Made by a program: the position numbers and the translations under genes. Of a stretch of DNA of 57,589 nucleotides, positions 35,628 to 45,154 are shown one piece after another. The stretch comes from Fibrobacter sp. (GTDB taxonomy: Bacteria > Fibrobacterota > Fibrobacteria > Fibrobacterales > Fibrobacteraceae): the NCBI GenBank assembly GCA_024398835.1, contig JAKSIK010000016.1, positions 1-57,589 of the forward strand, given 5' to 3'. Numbering within the stretch: the first letter of the stretch is position 1; each line of letters opens with the position of its first letter. Under the pieces are notes generated by a model, which saw nothing but the letters and a program-made list of their open reading frames with translations, was not told the origin of the DNA and searched no databases.

Positions 35628-37046
35628 ATGCCAGAGTTTGAAGAACAAAACAGTTTTGAAGGTCGTCAGGTCCCCAACGACAATAATGCCGAGCGTTATC
35701 TGCTGGGAGGCATTTTGCGTGACCCCGATGTCATGACGACGGTCACCGGGGCGGTTCCCGGCGAAGAATTCTTTTATTTCGAGCGCCATCAATTGATTTG
35801 GCGCGCCATCAGCAACCTGTACCGCATGGGGACACCCATCGACATGCTCACCCTTCCTGCCGAAATGGAGAAGGAAGGCACTCTACAGAAGGCTGGCGGT
35901 CGGGAATACCTTTTTGACTTGATGGAATCCGTGGCGTCTTCTGCCAACGTGGAATGGAACCTGGATCACCTCAAGAACAAGTTCGTCCTCCGCAAACTCA
36001 TCAAGTCTTCCTCGGAGACGATTAAGAAGGCCATGGATGCCTCCAACACGCCGGACGAGGTGCTTCAGGATGCAGAGCGGGATATTTTCGCCATCGCCGA
36101 CACCCAGGTCCGCAACTCCCTCAAACCCATCGAGAATTTCGTCTCGCCGCTCTTGGAGCGCTTGGAACACCAGCGTGAAGGCATCACGGGCATCCCCACG
36201 GGCCTTACGGAACTGGACCAGCTTACCAACGGGCTCCAGGATTCCGACCTCATCATCTTGGCCGCGCGACCCGGTGTGGGAAAAACCTCTTTCGCCCTCA
36301 CCATTGCCGCCAACGCCGCCATTGACTACAACAAGAAGGTTGCCTTCTTCAGCCTGGAAATGGACGGCGTTCAGCTGGCCCAGCGCCTCCTTTGCTCTCG
36401 GGCCCAGGTGGACCAGAGCAGGCTCCGCCAGAACAAGCTGAACAAGGACGAGATGAACAAGATTATCGCCAATGTGGCGCCCATCAACCAGTCTCCCCTG
36501 TATGTGGACGACAACGCCGACCTTGGCATCATGGAACTCATGAGCAAGGCCCGCGACTTGAAGCGTAAGGACAAGCTGGACATGCTCATCATCGACTATC
36601 TCCAGCTGATGAAGACCGGAAACGAGGAAAACCGCGCAGTGGCTATCGGTAACATTTCCCGCGGCCTGAAGATTCTCGCCAAGGAACTTCACATTCCGGT
36701 GATTGCTCTCGCGCAGCTCAGCCGTAAGGTTGAAGAAAAGGGTCGCGACAGGCCCCAGCTCAGTGACCTCCGTGAATCCGGCTCCATCGAACAGGATGCC
36801 GATATGGTGTGGTTTGTGGAACGCCCCTTTGTGCGCACCCACAAGGAAGAGGACAAGTATGTAGCCCAGCTCATTGTGGCAAAGCACCGCAACGGTTCCG
36901 TGAAGGATATCGACCTTGCCTTTGTTCCTGAATACACTACCTTCTACGATGCAGCCCAGGGCGGCAATGGGGAAGGTGGCGATGACCAGCCCTACGCCTA
37001 CGACGATGGAGACATGGGTGGCGCCTCCTTTGGAGACTTTGGCTGA
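35628..37046 (+). CDS. dnaB: Replicative DNA helicase
   Basis: A 472-residue hexameric helicase that unwinds the fork and recruits primase. It has an N-terminal helical domain (PNDNNAERYLLGGIL), a linker helix region, then the RecA-like core with Walker A (ARPGVGKTSFAL, about residue 212), Walker B (MLIIDYLQLM), and the arginine-rich RDRPQLSDLRESG. The C-terminus has a Gly/Asp-rich tail. No intein interrupts it. The stop and the mlaE start share a base (TGATG), so the membrane genes downstream are translationally coupled to it. Confidence 0.97.
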   Translation: MPEFEEQNSFEGRQVPNDNNAERYLLGGILRDPDVMTTVTGAVPGEEFFYFERHQLIWRAISNLYRMGTPIDMLTLPAEMEKEGTLQKAGGREYLFDLMESVASSANVEWNLDHLKNKFVLRKLIKSSSETIKKAMDASNTPDEVLQDAERDIFAIADTQVRNSLKPIENFVSPLLERLEHQREGITGIPTGLTELDQLTNGLQDSDLIILAARPGVGKTSFALTIAANAAIDYNKKVAFFSLEMDGVQLAQRLLCSRAQVDQSRLRQNKLNKDEMNKIIANVAPINQSPLYVDDNADLGIMELMSKARDLKRKDKLDMLIIDYLQLMKTGNEENRAVAIGNISRGLKILAKELHIPVIALAQLSRKVEEKGRDRPQLSDLRESGSIEQDADMVWFVERPFVRTHKEEDKYVAQLIVAKHRNGSVKDIDLAFVPEYTTFYDAAQGGNGEGGDDQPYAYDDGDMGGASFGDFG

Positions 37047-37828
37047 TGTTCGTACTTCTTAAACCTGTGGCCTTCATCGGTCGGATTATTGTGGATGGCA
37101 TCGCAAGCCTTGGCGAAGTCATCTGCATTCTCCTGAACACCATGAAGCAGTTGCCCCATGTGTTTAAGAACCCGGACCTCATTGTGAAGCAGATGATTTC
37201 CATTGGCGTGTCGTCGCTTCCATTGCTTTTTGTGACATCCATTTTCACTGGCATGGTGGCTACGGTTTGCGCCGAGTTCGAATTCCAGAACCTGGTTGCA
37301 GATAAATTCGTGGGCACCGCCACCTGCAAGATGGTGCTTATCGAGCTTGGACCGCTCCTCACCGCTATCGTGCTTTCTGGCCGTGTGGGAAGTGCCGTCG
37401 CTGCAGAACTTGGCTCCATGAAGGAGAAGGAGGAACTGGCCGCCTATACGGTGCTTGGTTTGGAACCCTACCGTTATTTGGCGCTCCCCCGTTTTGTGGC
37501 CTTCATGACCATGATTCCCTGCCTTACCGCAATCTCCAACAGTCTCGCTTTGATAGGGGGTTGGATTGTATGTGTGCTGGGTCTCGACATTACAACGTAC
37601 ACCTATACGACGGGTATGCAGTATCTTTTTAACTCCATGGATTTGTGGTCCGGGATGATTAAGTCGTTAGTTTTTGGTGCCGGGATTTTTGTGCTGGCCT
37701 ACTATCACGGAATCAACGCCAAGGCTGGCGCCCGCGGTGTGGGCCTTGCTACCATGAATGTGGTGGTGTCCAGCTGCCTCATGATTTTGATTATGGACTT
37801 TTTCCTGGATGCACTGATGTTCTTCTAG
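37046..37828 (+). CDS. mlaE: MlaE-family ABC transporter permease
   Basis: A 260-residue inner-membrane permease of the lipid-trafficking Mla system. It has about five hydrophobic segments, an N-terminal amphipathic helix, and the family stretch ELGPLLTAIVLSGRVGSAVA followed by ELGSMKEKEEL. It moves phospholipids between inner and outer membranes together with MlaF and a substrate-binding MlaD. MlaF follows 12 bases later; no mlaD-like gene is next to them. The start is fused to the dnaB stop. Confidence 0.93.
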   Translation: MFVLLKPVAFIGRIIVDGIASLGEVICILLNTMKQLPHVFKNPDLIVKQMISIGVSSLPLLFVTSIFTGMVATVCAEFEFQNLVADKFVGTATCKMVLIELGPLLTAIVLSGRVGSAVAAELGSMKEKEELAAYTVLGLEPYRYLALPRFVAFMTMIPCLTAISNSLALIGGWIVCVLGLDITTYTYTTGMQYLFNSMDLWSGMIKSLVFGAGIFVLAYYHGINAKAGARGVGLATMNVVVSSCLMILIMDFFLDALMFF

Positions 37829-37840
37829 AGAGGTTGAGTT

Positions 37841-38638
37841 ATGCCAAATGTAAAGATTGACCCCAACGATATCGCCATCCGCCTTAAGGGACTCCGCAAG
37901 TCCTTTGGCCCTCAGACCGTTCTGGAAGATGTGAACCTGGACATCCGCCGTGGAGAGACCATGGTCATCATCGGTAAGTCCGGCGGTGGCAAGTCCGTGA
38001 TTCTGAAGCACATGATTGGCCTTCTGCAGCCCGATGGTGGCGAGGTGGCCGTGGATGGAGTGACCATCAGTACGCCCAAGTTCTTTGACACTCATACCAT
38101 CCGCCGCAAGATGGGCATGCTCTTTCAGATGGGTGCCCTCTTCGATTCCATGAATACCGGCGAGAACATCGCCTTCGCCCTTCGCGAGCACCATCCGGAG
38201 CTCTCGGAAAAGCAGATTCAGGATGTGGTGACGGAAAAACTCCAGATGATTAACCTGGTGCCCTCCTTCCGCACGAAGATGCCTTCGGAACTTTCCGGCG
38301 GTATGCGCAAGCGTGTGGCCTTGGCCCGCGCCATCGCCCTCAATCCGGAAATCCTTTTGTACGACGAACCGACGACGGGCCTAGACCCCATTACCAGCGA
38401 CGTGATTAACGACCTCATCCTCGACATGCAGAGCAAGCTGGGTGTCACGTCTGTGGTGGTGACTCACGATATGGTGAGCGCCTTCAAGGTGGCGGACCGC
38501 ATAGCCATGTTGTACAATGGTCGCATCATCGAGGTGGGTACGGTGGACGAAATCAAGAACACCAGCAACCCCTACGTGCACCAGTTTATCACCGGCCAGC
38601 GGAAGATTTCCGTGGAAGAGGCCACAAGTCCCCAGTAA
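37841..38638 (+). CDS. mlaF: MlaF-family ABC transporter ATP-binding protein
   Basis: A 265-residue ATPase with Walker A (GKSGGGKSV), Q-loop region (GMLFQMGALFDSM), signature LSGGMRKRVALARAI, and Walker B (ILLYDEPTTGLDP) with the downstream H-loop VVTHD. The GALFDSMT/N-type Q-loop context is typical of MlaF. It pairs with MlaE upstream. A GGGCT/AGCCC stem with Ts lies just after its stop and may end the transcript. Confidence 0.94.
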   Translation: MPNVKIDPNDIAIRLKGLRKSFGPQTVLEDVNLDIRRGETMVIIGKSGGGKSVILKHMIGLLQPDGGEVAVDGVTISTPKFFDTHTIRRKMGMLFQMGALFDSMNTGENIAFALREHHPELSEKQIQDVVTEKLQMINLVPSFRTKMPSELSGGMRKRVALARAIALNPEILLYDEPTTGLDPITSDVINDLILDMQSKLGVTSVVVTHDMVSAFKVADRIAMLYNGRIIEVGTVDEIKNTSNPYVHQFITGQRKISVEEATSPQ

Positions 38639-38728
38639 AAGAGGGCTGTTTCGGGTCTTTTTTAGCCCGGGATATTATCATTTATTTACAATCCCCTACA
38701 AAAATGTTATTTTAAGTTAGAGGATTTT

Positions 38729-41700
38729 ATGAAGAAGGGATATCTTGGCATCGGAGCGGCGGTTTTTGCCTTCCTGATTTGGGCCTGCGGTGATGGCTCC
38801 ATTGAACCTGTTACCGATGACGAACTCCTCATGGTGGGGAAGTGGGACCCGGACCTTAATGATATTCAAGAAGCTTGTGATGCCTGCCTGGCAGACCCCG
38901 AGTGTAAAAAAGAATACGACAAGTTTGCAAAAAAACATGGCTGCGTTCCCATGGTGGATCCGAGCGGTGAAATCGGATGGGATGAGGATGGCGATGGGAA
39001 AATTGATAATTGGGGTGATGACTCCGGTTTGCCGAATTTCAAGCTGAGCAGCTCTGCTGAGAGCGATGAAGATGAGGATGGGGATGACGATGAAGTTTCG
39101 TCCGATTCCGAGGAAGATGAACTGAGTAGCGCTTCTAGGCATAGCAGTTCTTCTGCTCCCGTATATAGTGCGGCAAGCGTTTCCAGTGAAGATGACGAAG
39201 ATGATCCCGTTGTTCGTGAGCAGAGCAGCAGTTCCAAGGCTAGTGGAACGTCCAGCAGCTCCGATTTCGTCTATAGCGCCTCCAGTACGGCTAGTAGCGG
39301 CACCAGTAGTGAAGGTGGCATTGATATCCCCGTTTATTCCAGCAGCAGTTCCAAGGCAAAAAGTTCCAGCAGCTCCGCTTTTGTATACAGCGCCGCTAGT
39401 AGCGCGAATGTTGGCAGCAGTGAAGAAGGTGGAATTGACATACCCGTTTATTCTAGTAGTTCCAAACCCAAGAGCTCCAGCAGTTCTTCTGCGTTTGTGT
39501 ACGTTTCCTCTAGCGTGAAGGCTAGTAGTAGCAGTGAAGGTGGAGGAATTGTCATTCCTGTGGAAAGTAGCAGCAGCTCCAAACCCAAGAGCTCCAGTAG
39601 TTCCTCGGCTTCTGTTTATGTCGTTTCCAGCTCTAGTTCCATCCCCTCTGTGGCAAGTTCCAGTTCCCGTGCGGCTCGTAGCAGTAGTTCTGGCGCCATC
39701 ATTGAAACGAGTTCCGTGTCTCAGAGCAGCAGTTCGGCAAAGTCCTCCAGCAGCATCGCACCGCGCAGCAGTAGCTCCAAGGCCAAGTCCAGCAGCTCTC
39801 AGGCGACTGGTGGAAGTAGCGGTTCTCAGGGAGGTGTAACCTGTGGATCGCAATTGACGGGAACCTGCACTGCATATCCGAAATCAATAGTTGCTGGCGA
39901 AACTGTTACCTACACATATAATCCTTCGGAAGCGGATTTAGCGTGCGATGGTGACATCGTGTGGTACATGTTTGATTCAGGTGCTGCGGAGGAAGTTCAT
40001 TTTGGCGGAACATCCTTTACAACCACTTATACCAAGAGTGGTGAGAAAAAACAGGCTGCCTTTGAAAAGGGTAACCGCCGCATACCTTGTGACCCTGTGA
40101 CGGTTACCCCGGCATCGCCTGCAAATTGCTCTTGCACGCCAACACGCACTTCTTCTGGAACGAATGATTTGTTTGACCAGTCTCCTGTAACTTACAAATG
40201 GTCTGTTTCTGGTTGTACTGTTGCAGGTGTTGCAGATAATAATCTCACATATTCGTGGAGTGGTGGGAATACTTCGGGGTCGGGCTCATCGGCTACAGTC
40301 TCTTACACTAGCGCAGGGACCTACACACCCATAGTGAATGTCACTACGAGCGAAGGAAAGTCTGCAAGCTTCACTTGTGGCTCTGCCGAAGTGAAGAATA
40401 CTCCGCCACAGAACTGTTCTTGCTCGGCTGCGAAACTCACTTCAACCTCTAACGATCTATTTGATGTTGACCAAGTGAGCTATAGTTGGACAGTTTCTGG
40501 TTGCACGGGTAATGGCCTTAGTTATTCTTGGAGTAATGGTGCTTCTAGTTCCACGACTTCTGCCACAGGCACATACACCAGTGCAGGGACTTATACGCCG
40601 AAGGTGACGATAAAGACGGCTACGAATGCGTCAACGACAGTTACCTGCGGCTCTGCCGAAGTGAACAATTCCGGACCTACTGGTTGTGAATGTGAATCCA
40701 TTACACGCAAGTCCAGTTCAAACGATTTGTTGAATGTCTCTCCTGTGGTCTACGAATGGAAGGCTACTGGATGTCAGGGATCTAATCTCACTTACACGTG
40801 GGGTGGCACGGGAATCTCTGGTTCTGAAGCTACTGCTACGGGAACCTTTACGGCTGCCGGCTCTTACACTCCGACTTTGAGAGTCTCGACTGCCAAAGGT
40901 GGCTACACGGATGTTAAATGTGTTAGTGGTACCGTAAAGAGTACGGCTCCTTCTGGTTGTTCCTGCGCGATTACCAATCCTTCTGTAAATAATGACTTGT
41001 ACCAGGGTTCTCCTGTGGAGTATGACTGGTCTGTTACGGGATGTTCGGGAAACAATTTGAGATACGAATGGAGTGGTGGAAGCGTTTCCGGCTCCGGTTC
41101 ATCGGCTTCCGGAAGTTACACCAGTGTCGGGAGCTACACTCCCAAGGTGACGGTGACGAACATGGGTGGCACTAGCACGAGCGTTACTTGCGAAACAGCT
41201 ACTGTGGTGAATTACGCTCCTCCGACTTGTTCTGTGGAGGATATAAGCCATGTGTATATCGGCTCTGCCGTTAGTGTTCTTCCGTCATCACTTGCAGGAT
41301 GTGACTATGATAGTGATGGCTGTAATTATGCTATTACGGGCGGAACTACGGGTGGAACAGGTGACTCTGGATATAAGGGCGGTAAGATTACGGGCTTGAT
41401 TGGGGAACCGAATGCTGGTGATGTTGGGTCGTATACTTTAACCTTGACAAACAAGATTGGAACAGGATATTGCAACTTCGATGTGGCTTACGCCGATGCC
41501 GATGTGGTTATTTCAAGCAAGGGTGGTTCAACTTCTGTGAGCAGCGGGTCAATAGTTCAGATTTCTAGCGATTTGACCAGTGGCGTATTGCGCTGTTATC
41601 ATGGTTCTTGGCAGAATCATAATTGTACAGTTAATATTGAAAGCGCTACTATGGTAGAGCAGAGTTTAGGCAGCTGCCAAGGCGGTTCCAATTGGGGAAA

Positions 41701-41800
41701 CTATATAGATTTCCCGCTATCCAGTCTTAATGCAGACCGAATTGCGATCATTACCTTTACGGGTGTTGATAATGGTGCAATAACTTGTGGCGTTCAGTAG
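38729..41800 (+). CDS. Large modular surface lipoprotein, type A, four Cys-PKD repeats
   Basis: A 1023-residue lipoprotein with lipobox IWAC (Cys20). A short N-terminal helical Cys module (ACDACLADPECKKEYD) is followed by an acidic part and a serine linker of about 260 residues (about 105-365) with imperfect repeats of SSSK/YSSS units. A first Ig-like domain leads to four tandem repeats of about 90 residues starting near 465, 561, 651 and 744. Each begins with a CSC- or CEC-type motif, holds NDLF...V.Y.W.V.GC and ends CGSAEV or similar. The last 190 or so residues (from PTCSVEDISHVYIG) form a C-terminal domain shared with the next gene. It is probably a cell-surface binding or structural protein; the ligand is unknown. 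Confidence 0.8.
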   Translation: MKKGYLGIGAAVFAFLIWACGDGSIEPVTDDELLMVGKWDPDLNDIQEACDACLADPECKKEYDKFAKKHGCVPMVDPSGEIGWDEDGDGKIDNWGDDSGLPNFKLSSSAESDEDEDGDDDEVSSDSEEDELSSASRHSSSSAPVYSAASVSSEDDEDDPVVREQSSSSKASGTSSSSDFVYSASSTASSGTSSEGGIDIPVYSSSSSKAKSSSSSAFVYSAASSANVGSSEEGGIDIPVYSSSSKPKSSSSSSAFVYVSSSVKASSSSEGGGIVIPVESSSSSKPKSSSSSSASVYVVSSSSSIPSVASSSSRAARSSSSGAIIETSSVSQSSSSAKSSSSIAPRSSSSKAKSSSSQATGGSSGSQGGVTCGSQLTGTCTAYPKSIVAGETVTYTYNPSEADLACDGDIVWYMFDSGAAEEVHFGGTSFTTTYTKSGEKKQAAFEKGNRRIPCDPVTVTPASPANCSCTPTRTSSGTNDLFDQSPVTYKWSVSGCTVAGVADNNLTYSWSGGNTSGSGSSATVSYTSAGTYTPIVNVTTSEGKSASFTCGSAEVKNTPPQNCSCSAAKLTSTSNDLFDVDQVSYSWTVSGCTGNGLSYSWSNGASSSTTSATGTYTSAGTYTPKVTIKTATNASTTVTCGSAEVNNSGPTGCECESITRKSSSNDLLNVSPVVYEWKATGCQGSNLTYTWGGTGISGSEATATGTFTAAGSYTPTLRVSTAKGGYTDVKCVSGTVKSTAPSGCSCAITNPSVNNDLYQGSPVEYDWSVTGCSGNNLRYEWSGGSVSGSGSSASGSYTSVGSYTPKVTVTNMGGTSTSVTCETATVVNYAPPTCSVEDISHVYIGSAVSVLPSSLAGCDYDSDGCNYAITGGTTGGTGDSGYKGGKITGLIGEPNAGDVGSYTLTLTNKIGTGYCNFDVAYADADVVISSKGGSTSVSSGSIVQISSDLTSGVLRCYHGSWQNHNCTVNIESATMVEQSLGSCQGGSNWGNYIDFPLSSLNADRIAIITFTGVDNGAITCGVQ

Positions 41801-41828
41801 TCTTTTCATCGAAAACCTGAATTTCAAA

Positions 41829-41857
41829 AAGCGGTCCCCAAGGCCGCTGTTTTTTTT
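41829..41857 (+). terminator. Intrinsic terminator
   Basis: AGCGG (41830-41834) pairs with CCGCT (41844-41848) around a CC/GG inner stem, followed by eight Ts. Confidence 0.8.
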
Positions 41858-41962
41858 ATTACAATGCAATTTTTAGTGTGTTTTTTCACAAAAACAAGTC
41901 TGAAAAATACGCTATTTATTTGAATTATATAGATTTATGGCGTATAAAAAGGGATTAGGTTT

Positions 41963-44887
41963 ATGAAAAAGAAACTTTTAATCGGATTTTCTGTTGTTTC
42001 TATCTGCGCAGCTTTCTGGGCTTGCGGTACCGGAGATATTGAAACTGTCGGCATTGGTGACGAGAATGCCCGCGACTTGTACGGACTAGACCCCGACGCA
42101 TTGGATCAGCTTGTGGCTGATGCGAAGAAGAATTGTGCCGATGACCCAGAATGTGTTGCCGCCCAGGAAAACGCGGAACTCATTGAAAGTGGCGATGAGG
42201 ATGTAGATATTACATCGAGTGGTGCTGCTGACACTACCAGTAGTGCTAGTTCTTCCCCCTCCAGTTCGGGTGCGATTACTTCTTCTGGCGCTGTTGTCGG
42301 CTCCTCTTCTGGTACGGTTGCAGGTTCCTCTGCGGCGACAAGCTCCTCTTCTGGTACGGCAACTTCTTCTTCCTCTATGGCTAAGAGTAGTAGTTCTGTG
42401 TATGTTGACCCGACAGGGAAGATTGGGGGTAGTTGTAAGGCTGTGACGGGCTCCATTGATAAGGGCAAGTCTACTCAGTGGGTATACACACGCTTGGGCC
42501 CCGTTGCCCCAGGGACCTACGAGTGGACTTTTGAAAACGGTTCCATTGAAACCAGTAAGGACTCCCTGACGGCTGCCGTGACGTATGCTACTGCAGGCAT
42601 CCACAAGGCAACGCTTGTCGTTAACAAGGGGCTTTCCAACGAGTACAAGATGGAATGCTCTGTTACAGTAAAGGGCGAACCAGTCAAGAACTGCGTTTGC
42701 ACCAACGATGCTAAGGGGACGGTGTTCTTCAAGTCTGGTTCTCCGGCCTCTGTGAAGTGGTCCGTGAGTGGTTGTACCGGTGGTAATACCTTCACATACG
42801 CTTGGGGAGGTGCTGCTACGGGAACGGAAGCCTCTGCAACAGCTTCTATTTCAACTGCTGGTAGCGTTGCTCCAACTCTTGTGGTGACCAACGAGGAACA
42901 GGGGAACATGAACGTCTCCTGCCCAGCCGTGACCGCAGAACAGTTGCTGAGTGCGAGTTGCCAGTTGAGTACGGATCAATGGAATAACTATTCATCTTCG
43001 TTAAGTGCTTTGCCCGGGAAAAAAATTTACTTTAAGCCAAAGAGTGTTTCTGGCTTGAAGGATGGTAATACCTCTGCGACTCTTGATTTGAAGGGCACTG
43101 ATGGAACCGACATACAAGTGACTACAAAGAACGGAGACAATAGTACTGCGGTATCATTAAATGCTCCAGAGAAACTTGACAACTATACTTACACCCTCTA
43201 TGCAAACGGTATTGAAGTCTGCAAGGCCACCCTGAAAGTGGAGTATTCCTCCATCAAGGGAATATGCACGCCTTCTTCAACTTCACCCCTGATGGGAGAC
43301 AACGTGACATTCTCCGTGAGTAATCAGAGCTGGTCTAGTAGTGATTATGGTGATAATTTGACCATGGATATTGAGGGGGCGGGTGCTGCCAAAACTACAA
43401 GCGTAAGTTTGTATTATAATGCCCCGAACGGTTTCTCTTTCAAGGCTCCCACGACTTCGGGTTCCAAGACGGTAAAACTGACGTACAAGGGCAACGAGTT
43501 CTGTTCCATGGCACTCAATGTGAAGAAGCCGAAGATTACGGGTACATGCTCCGTATCTCCTGCACAGGTGATTCCTGGTGAAAAGGTGAAGTTCAATGCG
43601 GGTTCCTCTTCCACTGATTGGAGGACGGATTTGTATGGTTCAAGTCTCCCTATGACTTTGACGGGAACAGATGGATCTTCTATGAATCTAACCGTCACCA
43701 AAGCTACGAACAGTTACGAAATGACTGCTCCGTCAAAAGCGGGCTCTTACACCTATACTCTGAAGTATGACGGAGACAATATTTGTACGGGTACGCTGAA
43801 AGTCAATGACCTTTCTGCTTCTTGTAGTGCACTTACCGCATATACGCAACAGAGCCTGACCTCTGGATTGACTGTTAATGCTCCCGGCACCTATGGAGTT
43901 CCTCTGAAGGTTGTGGTCGGTGGGGACTCCATTGGCGGAATTGCTAGCTGCAAGAGCGGTAGTTGTGCCTATTCCATCAAGGCTCCGGCAACTCCAGGTT
44001 CCTATGATTACGATGTCTATCTGAATGGTACGAAGATGTGTTCCAACAAGTTGACGGTGAACAAACCGGTAACCTGCTCTGCAAGCCCTGCAACAATTAA
44101 TGAGAGCCAGTCTATCACCTTTACGACGAACTATGGTGGCGGCAGTGGTTGCTCCAGTGCTACAACGACAGTTGGTGATTCGACGCTCTCTACGGGTTGC
44201 CAAACTTCTCAGACATTCACGCCGGATCGTGCGGGTACATTTGTTTACAAGTATGCAGCAAAGGGTACTTATGGCGATGATGAATGCTCCGCCACTGTGA
44301 CGGTGAACGCCGTGGCACCTACCTGCGCTGTTGCCGATTTAACTCATATGCCTATCAATTTCTCTGTTAATGTTACCCCGGCGAAAGTCACGGGCTGTTT
44401 GAATGATGATAATGGTTGCTCCTACTCCATAACTGGCGGAACTGCAGGTGGTGCAAGCGGTTCTAATTATGCAGGCGGAAAGATTACGGGCTTGACTGGA
44501 GAATCAGAAAAAGGTTCTGCCACCTATACGTTGTCTTTGACAAACGGAGCAGGTACTGGAACATGTTCCTTCAATGTAGCTTATACAGGTGCAGACGAAG
44601 AGATTACAAGTAAAGGAAGTTCGATTTCTGTCAGTAGTGGAACAATCGTTAAGATTTCTGAGGATTTGACAAGTGGTGAATTGCGCTGCTGGCATGGATG
44701 GCAAAATGCTAACTGTACGGTTAATATTGAAAGTGCCTCTACCGCAACAAAGACCATTGGCAACTGCAATTCAGGCGACGGTTGGGGTTATGCAGGATTG
44801 TCATTGACCAGCTTGAATGCAGATAGATTGGTTGTCATTACCTTTACAGGTGTTGGCGATGGCAAAATGTCTTGCGGGATTAGATAA
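41963..44887 (+). CDS. Large modular surface lipoprotein, type A
   Basis: A 974-residue lipoprotein with lipobox FWAC (Cys21). The N-terminal module (DPDALDQLVADAKKNC, then DDPECVAAQENAELIE) is shared with the gene at 47945. A Ser/Ala linker spans about residues 89-149. Then come a PKD-like domain, an NCVC-type domain near 243, and several Ig-like domains of another type (CTPSSTSPLMGDNVTFSV, TCSVSPAQVIPGEKVKFN). The final 190 or so residues from PTCAVADLTHM match the C-terminal domain of the previous gene (SGELRCWHG, LNADRLVVITFTGVG). It has its own promoter region after a terminator. Confidence 0.8.
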   Translation: MKKKLLIGFSVVSICAAFWACGTGDIETVGIGDENARDLYGLDPDALDQLVADAKKNCADDPECVAAQENAELIESGDEDVDITSSGAADTTSSASSSPSSSGAITSSGAVVGSSSGTVAGSSAATSSSSGTATSSSSMAKSSSSVYVDPTGKIGGSCKAVTGSIDKGKSTQWVYTRLGPVAPGTYEWTFENGSIETSKDSLTAAVTYATAGIHKATLVVNKGLSNEYKMECSVTVKGEPVKNCVCTNDAKGTVFFKSGSPASVKWSVSGCTGGNTFTYAWGGAATGTEASATASISTAGSVAPTLVVTNEEQGNMNVSCPAVTAEQLLSASCQLSTDQWNNYSSSLSALPGKKIYFKPKSVSGLKDGNTSATLDLKGTDGTDIQVTTKNGDNSTAVSLNAPEKLDNYTYTLYANGIEVCKATLKVEYSSIKGICTPSSTSPLMGDNVTFSVSNQSWSSSDYGDNLTMDIEGAGAAKTTSVSLYYNAPNGFSFKAPTTSGSKTVKLTYKGNEFCSMALNVKKPKITGTCSVSPAQVIPGEKVKFNAGSSSTDWRTDLYGSSLPMTLTGTDGSSMNLTVTKATNSYEMTAPSKAGSYTYTLKYDGDNICTGTLKVNDLSASCSALTAYTQQSLTSGLTVNAPGTYGVPLKVVVGGDSIGGIASCKSGSCAYSIKAPATPGSYDYDVYLNGTKMCSNKLTVNKPVTCSASPATINESQSITFTTNYGGGSGCSSATTTVGDSTLSTGCQTSQTFTPDRAGTFVYKYAAKGTYGDDECSATVTVNAVAPTCAVADLTHMPINFSVNVTPAKVTGCLNDDNGCSYSITGGTAGGASGSNYAGGKITGLTGESEKGSATYTLSLTNGAGTGTCSFNVAYTGADEEITSKGSSISVSSGTIVKISEDLTSGELRCWHGWQNANCTVNIESASTATKTIGNCNSGDGWGYAGLSLTSLNADRLVVITFTGVGDGKMSCGIR

Positions 44888-44948
44888 TTCCCGTATAAAC
44901 CTATAAAACTCAGTGCTGATAAAATTAGGGTGCCTTAGAGAAGAAACA

Positions 44949-44974
44949 CTCGCATTGTAGAGAATAAAGCGGCC
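44949..44974 (+). repeat. Direct repeat, left copy, bounding the Rpn cassette
   Basis: The 26-base sequence beginning CTCGCATTGTAGAGAATAAA and ending GCGGCC is repeated exactly at 46104-46129, a period of 1155 bases. It includes the 5' arm of a terminator. Confidence 0.9.
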
Positions 44975-44989
44975 TTTGGGCCGCTTTTT
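44966..44989 (+). terminator. Intrinsic terminator
   Basis: AAAGCGGCC (44966-44974) pairs with GGCCGCTTT (44979-44987) around TTTG and ends in Ts. Confidence 0.88.
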
Positions 44990-45091
44990 CTGTATACAGC
45001 TGTTTGCAAATTCACCTAAAACTCGTTTTCCGCCCATCCATTTAGTATATTTCGCTCCTCGCCGGGCAACCGGCACACATTACTTATTAGA

Positions 45092-45135
45092 AGATCGCAT
45101 GTTCGCGTGTCACAGCGCGGCGGCGATCTTTTTTT
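45092..45135 (+). terminator. Terminator-like hairpin in the leader of the first Rpn gene
   Basis: AGATCGC (45092-45098) pairs with GCGATCT (45123-45129), with CGCG/CGCG inside, followed by seven Ts. It lies between the likely promoter and the gene, so it can act as an attenuator. Confidence 0.6.
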
Positions 45136-45140
45136 GTTGA
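45099..45140 (+). CDS. Possible 13-residue leader peptide overlapping the attenuator
   Basis: ATG 45099 opens a 13-codon frame, MFACHSAAAIFFC, that ends at TGA 45138-45140. It covers the loop and 3' arm of the hairpin plus the T run, and stops 14 bases before the Rpn start. No clear ribosome site precedes it. It could be a regulatory leader or chance. Confidence 0.3.
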   Translation: MFACHSAAAIFFC

Positions 45141-45154
45141 GAAAGGAGCAAAAT

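Noticed and set aside
34398..35792. 464-residue minus-strand open frame
   Set aside because: It is antisense to the UDG-like gene and the ends of coaBC and dnaB. Its Arg/Cys/Gly-rich composition is typical of a shadow frame.
35883..36887. 334-residue minus-strand open frame
   Set aside because: It is a shadow of dnaB.
39060..39830. Possible CRISPR or tandem DNA repeat
   Set aside because: The repeats are irregular, in frame and encode Ser linkers; there are no constant repeats with unique spacers.
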